From an uncultured Steroidobacter sp. (GTDB lineage: Bacteria > Pseudomonadota > Gammaproteobacteria > Steroidobacterales > Steroidobacteraceae), in NCBI GenBank assembly GCA_937864115.1, contig CALMII010000031.1, positions 1 through 60,463 on the forward strand: a stretch of DNA of 60,463 nucleotides, in the 5' to 3' direction. The notes under the pieces were generated by a model that was given only the letters and a program-made list of their open reading frames with translations, was not told the DNA's origin and did not search any database. Of the stretch, positions 43,955 to 52,604 are shown piece by piece. Each line of letters starts with the position of its first letter. Position 1 is the first letter of the stretch. A program made the position numbers and the translations under genes.

Positions 43955-46003
43955 TCAGCGGAACGTGTGCTGGATACGCAGGCCGATGGTGAAGTCCTGG
44001 AAGTCGACGGAGTCGAAGGCTTCCAGCCGCTGGTATTCGAAATAGCCCGAGATGTCGTATGGGAACTGCGCCGAGACGCCGGCCGCCAGACGGAAGTACG
44101 AGTCGTCGGGTTCGTCGGTGACGACGATGATGGGCGGCGTCGGATCTGCGGACGAGGCGAACGGATCGCTGGCGAACCGCACGCTGAATACCTCCGTCGC
44201 GTCTTCGAACTCGCGCACGTACGTGCCGCGTAAGTGCGGAATCACCACGCCCCAGTTCGTTCGCCACGCGTATGAAATACGCAGGCCGGCATTGCCGGTC
44301 GCCGATTCGTAGTTCTGTTCGTCGTAGGCGAGATTGAGTCCGTTGGCGCCGGTTTCGGTGAACGGATCGATCGCCGTGTCGACGACGAAGTAGCCGAGGG
44401 TCGGCGAAATGGTGAAGCCGCCGGCAATGAAGTCGTAGCCGACCGAAATGCCGCCGCTGAGCGATTCGCCGCCCGTGGCGCCGCGCGCCACGCGATCGAC
44501 GTCGCCGCCGGCTTCCGCGTAGATGATGTGACGCTGCGAGTCGTAGTCCGCATCCGCGTAGTTGAAGACGCCGTCGAAATAGAAATTGCCGAGATAGGCA
44601 GAACCGTAGATCGAACCGGACAACGACTTGGTGGCGAGATTGCCTTGGCCGGATGGTTTGAAATCGAGGTCGGCCTTGCCGTAGCCGAGCGAGATGCCCG
44701 CGACGGTGGATTCGCCGAAGCGATAGTCGACGCCGCCGGTGAATCCCCACTGGTCTGATTCGAAGCCGTCGTCGGTGACGGTGGCATCCTTCTCGCCGAG
44801 GCCGTAGTTGCCGCGCAGCCAGAAGCCGAGGCGGTTGTCGAGCAGGCCGCCCGGCTCGTCGGCGCTGGCGCCGCCGCCGAAGGCGTGAAGCAGGCTGTCG
44901 GCGACCTGTTCGGCCGAGACGAACTTGTCGCCGATGCGCAGGTTCAGTCCGGCGACCGACGTGCCGCGCTCGCCGGCGCGCAGTGCCAGCAGCCGATCCA
45001 TCACGCCCTGGTTCTGGGTGCGCGAGAAGATCAGTGCCTGCGTGCGCATGGCATTGAGATCCTGGGCGCCGAGTTCATCGAGAGCGGTCTGCTGCTGGGC
45101 CGTGTTTTCGTCGTTGATGATGCCGTAGCAGCGATTGAGCAGATCCTGCTGGTCGTCGGTGAGCGTCTGGCCTTCGCTGCCTTCGCCCTGGTTCATGCTG
45201 AGTTCTTCGAGGCGCGGACAGAGATCGTCGAGGTTCTTCGCGACTTCGCGCTGATTGGGCTTGAGGTCGAGTTCGGCCAGTGTGGGCGTCACCGCCGGTG
45301 GCGGTTCGGCGGCGCCGACCGTGACAGTGGCGCTGGCATTGCTCGTATTGCCGACGTTGTCGGTGACGACCAGCGTGATCTGGCTGGTGCCATCCGGCAG
45401 GGGAGCCTGCAGTGTGGCGCCGGTGCCGAGCGGCGTATTGCCGTCGCGGAACCATTGATACGTGGTGATGGTGCCGTCCGGATCGCTCGATTGCGCGCCG
45501 TTCAGTGTGACCACCTCGCCGGGCTGACCGTCGGTGTCGGCGACTCCGCCGTCCGTGCCGATGGGCGCGATGACGGCCGTCGGTGCCTGCGAGGGCTGGA
45601 TCGTGATCGTGACGAGGTCGGTCGCCGTCAGCGTGCTCGACGACGAGGAGGAGCTGCCGTCGTCCTCGGTGATGATGAGGCGGATCTGGTTGACGCCATC
45701 CGGCAGCCGCACCGTGGGCGTGGCGCCTGACGCGATCTGTACGCCCTGGGCATTCGTCCACACGTAGGAGCTGATCTGCGTCTGTCCCGGCACCGATGAC
45801 TGCGAGCCCGAGCCGTCCAGTGCGACGGATTCGCCGGGAAGCGCGTCGGTGTCGACGACGGTCTGGTCCGGACCGGCATCGGCGACCTGGGCCTGCACGT
45901 TCGCGGATACGAAATACATCGGCGCGAGGGCGGCGGATGTCATCAGGGCACGACGGACGGCGCGGCTGATCTCCGCGCCCTGCTTGGGCTTCTCCACTGT
46001 CAC
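43955..46003 (-). CDS. Autotransporter-barrel protein with two PKD/Ig-like domains
   Basis: This 682-residue protein has a signal peptide ending near residue 39 (NVQAQ|V). Two PKD/Ig-like domains (about 40-135 and 140-240) follow, each with GE-VxLxG then WxxxG-VxLPDG signatures. A helical linker (about 250-385) has TDDQQDLLNRCYGIINDENT and LNAMRTQALIFSRTQNQGVM. The C-terminal beta-barrel (about 389-682) includes RGNYGLGEKDATVTDDGFES and GFTGGVDYRFGES. It ends HTFR, with Arg after the usual terminal Phe. Start: GTG 46003, with GGGAGA just upstream; GTG 45997 is an alternative. It pairs with the downstream lipoprotein gene as 23925-29032 does. Confidence 0.87.
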   Translation of the reverse strand: MTVEKPKQGAEISRAVRRALMTSAALAPMYFVSANVQAQVADAGPDQTVVDTDALPGESVALDGSGSQSSVPGQTQISSYVWTNAQGVQIASGATPTVRLPDGVNQIRLIITEDDGSSSSSSSTLTATDLVTITIQPSQAPTAVIAPIGTDGGVADTDGQPGEVVTLNGAQSSDPDGTITTYQWFRDGNTPLGTGATLQAPLPDGTSQITLVVTDNVGNTSNASATVTVGAAEPPPAVTPTLAELDLKPNQREVAKNLDDLCPRLEELSMNQGEGSEGQTLTDDQQDLLNRCYGIINDENTAQQQTALDELGAQDLNAMRTQALIFSRTQNQGVMDRLLALRAGERGTSVAGLNLRIGDKFVSAEQVADSLLHAFGGGASADEPGGLLDNRLGFWLRGNYGLGEKDATVTDDGFESDQWGFTGGVDYRFGESTVAGISLGYGKADLDFKPSGQGNLATKSLSGSIYGSAYLGNFYFDGVFNYADADYDSQRHIIYAEAGGDVDRVARGATGGESLSGGISVGYDFIAGGFTISPTLGYFVVDTAIDPFTETGANGLNLAYDEQNYESATGNAGLRISYAWRTNWGVVIPHLRGTYVREFEDATEVFSVRFASDPFASSADPTPPIIVVTDEPDDSYFRLAAGVSAQFPYDISGYFEYQRLEAFDSVDFQDFTIGLRIQHTFR

Positions 46004-46055
46004 TGCTCTCCCGTTTTGTCGTTGATTCTTGGCAGTCGCAACGGCGGCGTCTTTA

Positions 46056-46679
46056 CTAAGACGGTTCTTCGTTGCGTCGATAAACCGAGCGCCCCACGTG
46101 TTTCAGCCTGATCCGCGTGTCGACGTACACGCCCAGGCCGGCCCGTGCGGCAAGCTCGCAAAAGTAGTAATCCTCGGACAGGAATTCGCCGTCCAGAAGT
46201 CCAGTAGGAAAAAAGTGCCGGATCCGGTTTTCGTTGAGCGGGTATTCGCCGATCCCGCCATGAGCCAGCATTTTTTCCAGCGCGGTGCGATCGATGCGCA
46301 GAAAACCCGTGCCGACGCGCCGCACGCGGCGGTAGTCCGCATGGCCGGGCACGGGCTGCAGGTCCTCCGGCTGCGGCACGCACACCCAGCGCAACGAGGC
46401 GCTCTTGCGGGGATAGAGCCCGCCCGTTATGGAAAACGGCGAGGCCAGCAACCGGCTCAGGTCATCGCGGGTGAAACCGACGTCGCCGTCGATGAAGATC
46501 ATCGTGGTGCAGTCGGACGCGAGGAACTGCGCGGTCAGCAGATCGCGTGCGCGGGAGATGTTGGCCTGACCCTCCAGGCACGTCCAGCCGGCGTAGAGGC
46601 CATGTGCCTCCAGCAAGCCAGTGATGAACTCCCTCTCTGCTGTCCCGGTATGCAGTGGCGTCGCCAGCAGTGCCTTCAT
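46056..46679 (-). CDS. Glycosyltransferase-like protein, third in the island
   Basis: This 207-residue cytosolic protein has a GT-A-like core: IPRARD-type ISRARDLLTAQF at about 41-52, IFIDGDVGFTRDDL with DGD at 64-66, and RVGTGFLRIDRTAL near 120. A C-terminal EDYYFCELAARAGLGVYVD and LKHVGRSVYR supply the usual acceptor and His region. It is unlike the tandem pair at 40167-41799. It lies 52 bases upstream of the autotransporter gene on the same strand, suggesting it modifies that protein or another surface glycan. Confidence 0.72.
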   Translation of the reverse strand: MKALLATPLHTGTAEREFITGLLEAHGLYAGWTCLEGQANISRARDLLTAQFLASDCTTMIFIDGDVGFTRDDLSRLLASPFSITGGLYPRKSASLRWVCVPQPEDLQPVPGHADYRRVRRVGTGFLRIDRTALEKMLAHGGIGEYPLNENRIRHFFPTGLLDGEFLSEDYYFCELAARAGLGVYVDTRIRLKHVGRSVYRRNEEPS

Positions 46680-46888
46680 TGTTCGTTCTTGGCGAGGCCA
46701 GTCGGCCGCCTGGGAAAGCGCGAGCCTACACCATCTTTCCGGCGGATTTCACACGCCCGGAAGTGCACCGCCCGGAATTGCGGTGAGATGTACCTAACGG
46801 GCGAACGCCGCGGTCGCTGCAGCTGTCACATGGCTGTCACGTCGATGTTTCCGTCCGATCCCATCAACAACAATGCGGAGGAACAACC

Positions 46889-47296
46889 ATGGCAATCAGT
46901 GCGCGTACGGTCGGCGAGGGCGAGCCGATCGCCGATATGAATACGACTCCCTTGATCGATGTCCTGCTGGTGCTGCTGATCATGTTCATCATCACGCTGC
47001 CGTTGATGACGCATTCGACGAACCTGCAACTCGCGGGCGGCACACCGAGCGCCGTCATTCCGGAGGTGGTGTATGTCGATATCGACTTTGACGGCGCCGT
47101 GTTGTGGAACGGTGTGTTGATCCAGGATTTCGCGCAGCTCGAACGGCTGCTGCGCCAGGAGGCGGCAAGGAAGGATCAGGCCGACCTGCAGGTGCGTCCC
47201 GACGGGCGCGCCGCCTACGACACGGTCGCCCGCGTGCTGGCACTCGCGCAGCGAAGCGGCATCAAACGCATCGGCGTCAGCAGCGCGGACGACTGA
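46889..47296 (+). CDS. exbD: Orphan ExbD/TolR-type biopolymer transport protein
   Basis: This 135-residue protein has one membrane segment (about 21-41) with the functional Asp at position 24 in TTPLIDVLLVLLIMFIITLP. A short periplasmic domain follows, including RPDGRAAYDTVARVLALAQ and GVSSADD. ExbD couples proton flow through ExbB to TonB-type machines. No exbB, tolQ or tonB gene is adjacent, so its partner is elsewhere. GGAGG lies 7 bases before ATG 46889. Confidence 0.9.
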   Translation: MAISARTVGEGEPIADMNTTPLIDVLLVLLIMFIITLPLMTHSTNLQLAGGTPSAVIPEVVYVDIDFDGAVLWNGVLIQDFAQLERLLRQEAARKDQADLQVRPDGRAAYDTVARVLALAQRSGIKRIGVSSADD

Positions 47297-47365
47297 ATGC
47301 CGGCTTGACCCGCCCCGGCGTTTGCGACCAGAGTCGACGGGTCGTTTCACGCCGGGGTGAGAGAG

Positions 47366-48388
47366 ATGTATCAGGCCGATCCGCAGCGTTACCAGCGAAT
47401 GACCTACGCGCGCTGCGGTCGCAGCGGTCTGCGATTGCCGAGAATCTCACTCGGGCTGTGGCAGAACTTCGGCGGCTCCGTATTACGCGACAACGCGCGA
47501 GAAATGGTGCTGCGGTCGTTCGATCGCGGCATCACGCACTTCGATCTCGCCAACAATTACGGCCCGCCGCCCGGATCGGCCGAGGAAAATTTCGGACGCA
47601 TCCTCGCCAGCGATCTCGCCAGCCATCGCGACGAACTCATCATCTCGACCAAGGCCGGCTACTTCATGTGGGACGGGCCTTACGGCGAATGGGGCTCGCG
47701 CAAGTATCTGCTCGCGAGCCTCGATCAGAGTCTGCGTCGCATGGGGCTCGACTACGTCGACATCTTTTACTCGCATCGGGTCGACCCCGACACACCGCTG
47801 GAGGAAACGATGGTCGCGCTCGACAGCGCCGTACGCAGCGGCAAGGCGCTGTACGTCGGCATCTCGTCGTACGGGCCGGAAAAGACCCGCGAGGCGGCGG
47901 CATTGCTGCGCGAGATGAAAACGCCGTTCGTGATCCACCAGCCTTCGTACTCGTTGCTCAATCGCTGGGTGGAGAAGGGACTGCTCGACGTCCTCGATCA
48001 GGAAGGCCTCGGCTGCATCGTGTTCTCGCCGCTCGCGCAGGGACTGTTGAGCGAGCGCTATCTGGCCGACGTGCCGACGGCATCGCGCGCGGCGCAGGGC
48101 GGCTCGTTCAATATGCAGTTGCTCAACGAGAGCAATCTCGCGAACGTACGCGCCTTGAGCGAGATCGCGCGCCGCCGCGGCCAGAGCCTGGCGCAGATGG
48201 CGATTTCCTGGGTGCTGCGACGTCCCACCGTGACCAGCGCGCTGATCGGCGCGAGCCGCTGGTCGCAGATCGAGGAATGCCTCGGCGCGCTGGAAAACAC
48301 GCACTTCGACTCGGCGGAACTGGTGGAAATCGACCGGTTTGCGCAGGATGGCGGACTCAATATCTGGGCCGCATCCAGCCGCGAATAG
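47366..48388 (+). CDS. gpr: Aldo-keto reductase close to E. coli Gpr (YghZ)
   Basis: This 340-residue NADPH-dependent reductase matches E. coli YghZ/Gpr throughout, for example RCGRSGLRLPRISLGLW, then THFDLANNYGPPPGSAEENF and DYVDIFYSHRVDPDTPLEET. Catalytic Asp and Tyr (THFDLANNYG), Lys (STKAGYFMW) and His (FYSHRVD) are all present. Gpr acts on L-glyceraldehyde 3-phosphate and methylglyoxal. GAGAG lies just before ATG 47366; an upstream GTG would add only three residues. Confidence 0.93.
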   Translation: MYQADPQRYQRMTYARCGRSGLRLPRISLGLWQNFGGSVLRDNAREMVLRSFDRGITHFDLANNYGPPPGSAEENFGRILASDLASHRDELIISTKAGYFMWDGPYGEWGSRKYLLASLDQSLRRMGLDYVDIFYSHRVDPDTPLEETMVALDSAVRSGKALYVGISSYGPEKTREAAALLREMKTPFVIHQPSYSLLNRWVEKGLLDVLDQEGLGCIVFSPLAQGLLSERYLADVPTASRAAQGGSFNMQLLNESNLANVRALSEIARRRGQSLAQMAISWVLRRPTVTSALIGASRWSQIEECLGALENTHFDSAELVEIDRFAQDGGLNIWAASSRE

Positions 48389-48525
48389 GCAAAATCGGCC
48401 GGAAAATCCTGCTTTCCGCCCAAGTCGGGTACCATACGCGCCCGGCGCCGCCCGTGCGCCTCCCAGGTTGTCCGTGTTCTCTGCCGCGATGGCGAAGTCG
48501 CGGCCTCGCTGTTGGCTGAAGGTAA

Positions 48526-50130
48526 ATGCTCTCCACGTCCAATGTATCGATCCAGTTCGGCGCCAAGCCGTTGTTCGAAGGCGTCACCGTCAAGTTCGGC
48601 GATGGCAACCGCTATGGCCTGATCGGCGCGAACGGCAGCGGCAAGTCGACGTTCATGAAAATCCTGAGCGGCGAACTGGAGCAGTCGAGCGGCGAAGTGA
48701 TGCTGATGTCGGGCCTGCGCCTGGGCAAGCTCAACCAGAACCAGTTCGCCTACGAGGACGAGCGCGTGCTGGATGTCGTGCTGCAGGGCCATCAGGAAAT
48801 GTGGCACGCGATGAAGGAACGCGACCTCATCTATGCGGATGCGCATGCAACCGACGACGACTACATGAAGGCCGCGGAACTCGAATCGAAGTTCGCCGAG
48901 TACGGCGGCTACGATGCCGAGGCGCGCGCCGCCGCGATCCTCGTCGCGGCCGGCATCGAAGAGCAGTATCACAATGGCCCGATGCGCGAAGTCGCGCCGG
49001 GCTGGAAGCTGCGTGTGCTGCTGGCGCAGGCGCTGTTCTCGAAGCCCGACGTGCTGCTGCTCGACGAACCGACCAACAACCTCGACATCAATTCGATCCG
49101 CTGGCTCGAAGGCGTGCTCAATGAGTACGACACGACCATGATCATCATCAGCCACGACCGGCACTTCCTGAACCAGGTGTGCACGCACATGGCCGATCTG
49201 GATTTCGGCCAGATCAAGATCTGGCCGGGCAACTACGACGATTTCATGCTGGCCTCGACGCAGGCGCGCGCGCGCGTCGAAGCGGCGAATGCCAAGGCGA
49301 AGGATCGCATCTCCGACCTGCAGGAGTTCGTGCGGCGCTTCTCTGCCAATGCGTCGAAGGCACGCCAGGCAACTTCGCGCGCGCGTCAGATCGAGAAGAT
49401 CAAGATCGAAGAGATCAAGCCGTCGTCGCGCCAGAATCCGTACATCCGCTTCGACCAGAACAAGAAGCTGTATCGCAATGCGGTGACGGTCGAGCATCTC
49501 GGCTTCACGTATCCGGACTCCGGCACGCCGATCCTCACCGACTTCAACATGACGGTGGAGGCGGGCGAGCGCATTGCCATCGTCGGCGCCAACGGCGTCG
49601 GCAAGACCACGCTGATGCGCCTGCTGGCCGGTCAGTTGCAGCCGACGAGCGGGACCATCACCTGGGTCGAGAACGCACAACTGGGCTACATGCCGCAGGA
49701 TCCCCAGGCCGACTTCGCCAGGAAAGTGGATCTGTTCACCTGGATGAGTGAATGGCGCACCAAAAGCGACGACGATCAGATCGTCCGCGCCACGTTGGGA
49801 CGACTGCTGTTTTCGGGTGACGAGACCCGCAAATCAGTGCACGTGCTGTCGGGCGGCGAGAAGGGCCGCATGATCTACGGCAAGCTGATGCTGACCAAGC
49901 CGAACGTGATGCTGATGGACGAACCCACCAACCACATGGACATGGAAACGATCGAGTCGCTGCAGATCGGCGTCGAGAAATACCCCGGCACCCTGATCTT
50001 CGTCTCGCACGATCGCGAATTCGTCGGCGGCCTCGCCACGCGCATCATCGAACTGCGCAGCGACGGCAAAATCGTGGACTTCAAGGGAACGTACGACGAG
50101 TATCTGCGCTCGCAGGGCGTAGCGACCTGA
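48526..50130 (+). CDS. ybiT: ABC-F ATPase YbiT
   Basis: This 534-residue ribosome-binding ABC-F protein has two ATPase domains. ABC1 has Walker A GANGSGKST, a degenerate signature APGWKLRVLLAQ and Walker B LLLDEPTNNLD. ABC2 has Walker A GANGVGKTT, signature LSGGEKGR and Walker B LMDEPTNHMD. The interdomain linker includes SANASKARQATSRARQIEKI. The missing LSGG in the first domain is also seen in E. coli YbiT. YbiT binds ribosomes and rescues stalled translation. Confidence 0.95.
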   Translation: MLSTSNVSIQFGAKPLFEGVTVKFGDGNRYGLIGANGSGKSTFMKILSGELEQSSGEVMLMSGLRLGKLNQNQFAYEDERVLDVVLQGHQEMWHAMKERDLIYADAHATDDDYMKAAELESKFAEYGGYDAEARAAAILVAAGIEEQYHNGPMREVAPGWKLRVLLAQALFSKPDVLLLDEPTNNLDINSIRWLEGVLNEYDTTMIIISHDRHFLNQVCTHMADLDFGQIKIWPGNYDDFMLASTQARARVEAANAKAKDRISDLQEFVRRFSANASKARQATSRARQIEKIKIEEIKPSSRQNPYIRFDQNKKLYRNAVTVEHLGFTYPDSGTPILTDFNMTVEAGERIAIVGANGVGKTTLMRLLAGQLQPTSGTITWVENAQLGYMPQDPQADFARKVDLFTWMSEWRTKSDDDQIVRATLGRLLFSGDETRKSVHVLSGGEKGRMIYGKLMLTKPNVMLMDEPTNHMDMETIESLQIGVEKYPGTLIFVSHDREFVGGLATRIIELRSDGKIVDFKGTYDEYLRSQGVAT

Positions 50131-50195
50131 TTCCTGTTCAGCGCAGGTCGTCGTCCGCCTCAGCATAGTGCTCAAGGCGAGGGAGGAGGGGGCGC

Positions 50196-50747
50196 ATGAC
50201 TTTGTTCTGGACGATCGTTGCGATCCTGCTGCTGGCGTGGGCTGTCATTGCGTACAACCGGCTGGTGCGGTTGCGTAACCAGGTGCGTACAGCCTGGGCC
50301 GACATCGACGTGCAGCTCACGCGACGTCACGATCTCGTGCCGCAGCTCGTCGAGGCGGTGAAGGCGTACGCCTCGCACGAACGGTCGGTGCTCGAAGCCG
50401 TGGCGACCCTGCGCTCGCGGGCCGTCGGCCTGAACAGTCCGGCGCAGCTGGCGCAGGTCGAATCCGAACTGGAGCAGGCCTTGAGCCGCGTGTTCGCGCT
50501 CAAGGAGGCGTACCCCGATCTCAAGGCCAGCGACAACTTCGCGCAGCTCCAGCGCGATCTGGTCGACGTCGAGGAACATCTGCAGTACGCACGACGCTTC
50601 TACAACGGCGCCGTGCGCGACTACAACAACACCGTGCAGCGGGTGCCGGACGTCGCGATTGCGCGTATCGGCAACTTCACGCTGTCCGAGTTCTATCAGG
50701 CACGCGACGAGGAACGGGCAGCGGTACGTGTCGAGGTGGCGCCATGA
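50196..50747 (+). CDS. lemA: LemA family protein
   Basis: This 183-residue protein has an N-terminal membrane segment (about 4-20) and the LemA helical core: YNRLVRLRNQVRTAWADIDV, QLTRRHDLVPQLVEAVKAYA, YARRFYNGAVRDYNNTVQRV. GGAGG lies upstream of ATG 50196. It overlaps the DUF2207 gene by 4 bases (ATGA), a pairing seen in many bacteria, suggesting an envelope complex. Confidence 0.92.
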   Translation: MTLFWTIVAILLLAWAVIAYNRLVRLRNQVRTAWADIDVQLTRRHDLVPQLVEAVKAYASHERSVLEAVATLRSRAVGLNSPAQLAQVESELEQALSRVFALKEAYPDLKASDNFAQLQRDLVDVEEHLQYARRFYNGAVRDYNNTVQRVPDVAIARIGNFTLSEFYQARDEERAAVRVEVAP

Positions 50748-52471
50748 GCCAGCTGCTGGTGCTGGCGCTGCTGCTGGCCTGTGTCTGCACCGTTCGCGCC
50801 GAAGAACGGGTTCTTGCCTACGACATCGACGTCGAAGTCCGCGCGGACGGCGCGCTCGACGTCACCGAGCGCATCACGGTGAATGTCGAAGGCAATCGCA
50901 TCCGCCGCGGCATCTACCGCGATTTCCCGACGCGCTATCGCGACCGCTACGGCAACCGCGTCGTGGTCGGACTGCAAGTGCTCGGTGTCGAGCGCGACGG
51001 CGCGAACGAACCCTGGTTCACCGAGAACCTCGGCAACGGCGTGCGCATCAACACCGGCGACGACAGCTTTCTGCCTGCGCCGGCAGAACACACTTTCACG
51101 TTGCGCTATCGCACGACGCGCCAGCTCGGTTTCTTCGGCGATCACGACGAGCTGTACTGGAATGCGATCGGTACCGGCTGGATATTTCCGATCCTGAGCG
51201 GCACCGTGACCGCCCGCCTGCCCGTACCGGTGCCGGTCGCACAGATGAGTGCCGAAGGCTACACGGGGCCGCAGGGAGCGAAAGGTCAGGCGTATGCGGC
51301 CGAGCTGCCGGATGCCGGAACGGCGCGCTGGCATCTCACCCAGCCTCTCGCACCTGGCGAAGGGCTGACCGTCGTCCTGACCTTCCCCAAGGGCATCGTC
51401 GCGGCGCCGACGACGCAGCAGCGTCTCTTCTGGTTTCTGCGCGACAACCGCGGCGTACTCATGGCCGCGATCGGCTGGCTGCTGCTGCTCGCGTTCTGCG
51501 TCTACGAATGGCGGCGTGTCGGACGCGATCCGCGCAAGGGCATCGTGATCGCGCGCTATGAACCGCCGGAGGGCCACGGCCCGGCCAATCTGCGTTACCT
51601 GCAGCGCATGGGCTATGACACACGCTGTTTTTCGGCTGCCGTGCTGAACCTCGCCGTCGCGGGATTCATGCGCATTTCGCGCGAGCCGAGGCTGATCAAG
51701 AAGGACGAGTGGCGGCTGGAGCGCGGCGCGGCAGGCACGAAGCCGCCAGCGCCGAGCGAGGCGGGGCTGCTCGATGCGCTGTTCGCCGGCAACGCGCTCG
51801 GGGCGGTCGACCTGAACAACAAGAGTGCCAGCCTGCTGCAGCGGGTGATCGCCGCGCACAGTGCAGCGCTGCGTCGCGTGATGCAGCCGCGCTATTTCAG
51901 GTTGAACGGCTGGAGCATCGGCAAGGCCGTGCTCATCGCCGTGGCGGCATTCCTGATCGCATTGATGGTCTCCGGCGGCGCGGGAGCGATCGGCATCGTC
52001 GTCATCGGTGTGCTGTGCGTCGTGACATTGATCGTGTTCGCCTTCCTGGTGCGCGCGCCGACGATCGAAGGCCGCAAGCTCATGGATGAGGTCGAGGGCT
52101 TCAAGCTGTACCTCAGTGTGGCCGAACGCGACGAACTGGCGCGCATGGGCGGACCCGATGCCCCGCCGCCACTGGATGCGAAGCGCTACGAGACGTTGCT
52201 GCCCTACGCGGTCGCGCTCGAAGTCGAGGAGGCGTGGACGAAGAAGTTCACGCTCGCCGTCGGTGCCGCAGCTGCGGCGGCGGCGGCCAACAACATCAGC
52301 TGGTATCGCGGCGGCGGCGTGAACGACCTGGGCGGTTTCGCGAATGCCATCGGCAGCAGCCTGAGTTCGCAGATCGCTTCCTCGGCCACGCCGCCCGGCA
52401 GTTCGTCCGGTTCAGGCGGCGGCGGTTCGTCGGGCGGTGGCGGAGGTGGGGGTGGCGGCGGCGGAAGGTGA
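50744..52471 (+). CDS. DUF2207 membrane protein
   Basis: This 575-residue exported membrane protein has a signal peptide (about 1-19), a large N-terminal extracytoplasmic domain (DIDVEVRADGALDVTERITV onward) and membrane helices near 240-260 and 390-430. A cytoplasmic domain and a Gly/Ser-rich tail (GSGGGGSSGGGG) follow. Partnered with LemA by the 4-base overlap; the biochemical function of this family is unknown. Confidence 0.88.
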   Translation: MSQLLVLALLLACVCTVRAEERVLAYDIDVEVRADGALDVTERITVNVEGNRIRRGIYRDFPTRYRDRYGNRVVVGLQVLGVERDGANEPWFTENLGNGVRINTGDDSFLPAPAEHTFTLRYRTTRQLGFFGDHDELYWNAIGTGWIFPILSGTVTARLPVPVPVAQMSAEGYTGPQGAKGQAYAAELPDAGTARWHLTQPLAPGEGLTVVLTFPKGIVAAPTTQQRLFWFLRDNRGVLMAAIGWLLLLAFCVYEWRRVGRDPRKGIVIARYEPPEGHGPANLRYLQRMGYDTRCFSAAVLNLAVAGFMRISREPRLIKKDEWRLERGAAGTKPPAPSEAGLLDALFAGNALGAVDLNNKSASLLQRVIAAHSAALRRVMQPRYFRLNGWSIGKAVLIAVAAFLIALMVSGGAGAIGIVVIGVLCVVTLIVFAFLVRAPTIEGRKLMDEVEGFKLYLSVAERDELARMGGPDAPPPLDAKRYETLLPYAVALEVEEAWTKKFTLAVGAAAAAAAANNISWYRGGGVNDLGGFANAIGSSLSSQIASSATPPGSSSGSGGGGSSGGGGGGGGGGGR

Positions 52472-52476
52472 ACGAT

Positions 52477-52534
52477 TGTGGGTCAGGCTTCAGCCTGACT
52501 TCCGAAAAGAGGCCGGCTCAAGCCGGCCCCACAG
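52477..52534. repeat. REP-like element, two-hairpin variant
   Basis: GTGGGTCAGGCTTCAGCCTGAC followed by GGCCGGCTCAAGCCGGCC and CCCACAG. The left hairpin has stem GTCAGGCT/AGCCTGAC, the right GGCCGGCT/AGCCGGCC. It is a mixed copy of the two hairpin types also seen at 23676-23765, in the DUF2207-gnd gap. Confidence 0.85.
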
Positions 52535-52604
52535 AAGAAGGGATCGGAAGTGGCATACTTCGCGGCCTGCAAAATAGCCGGACTGCAGAGGCGAGGTTGA
52601 GACG

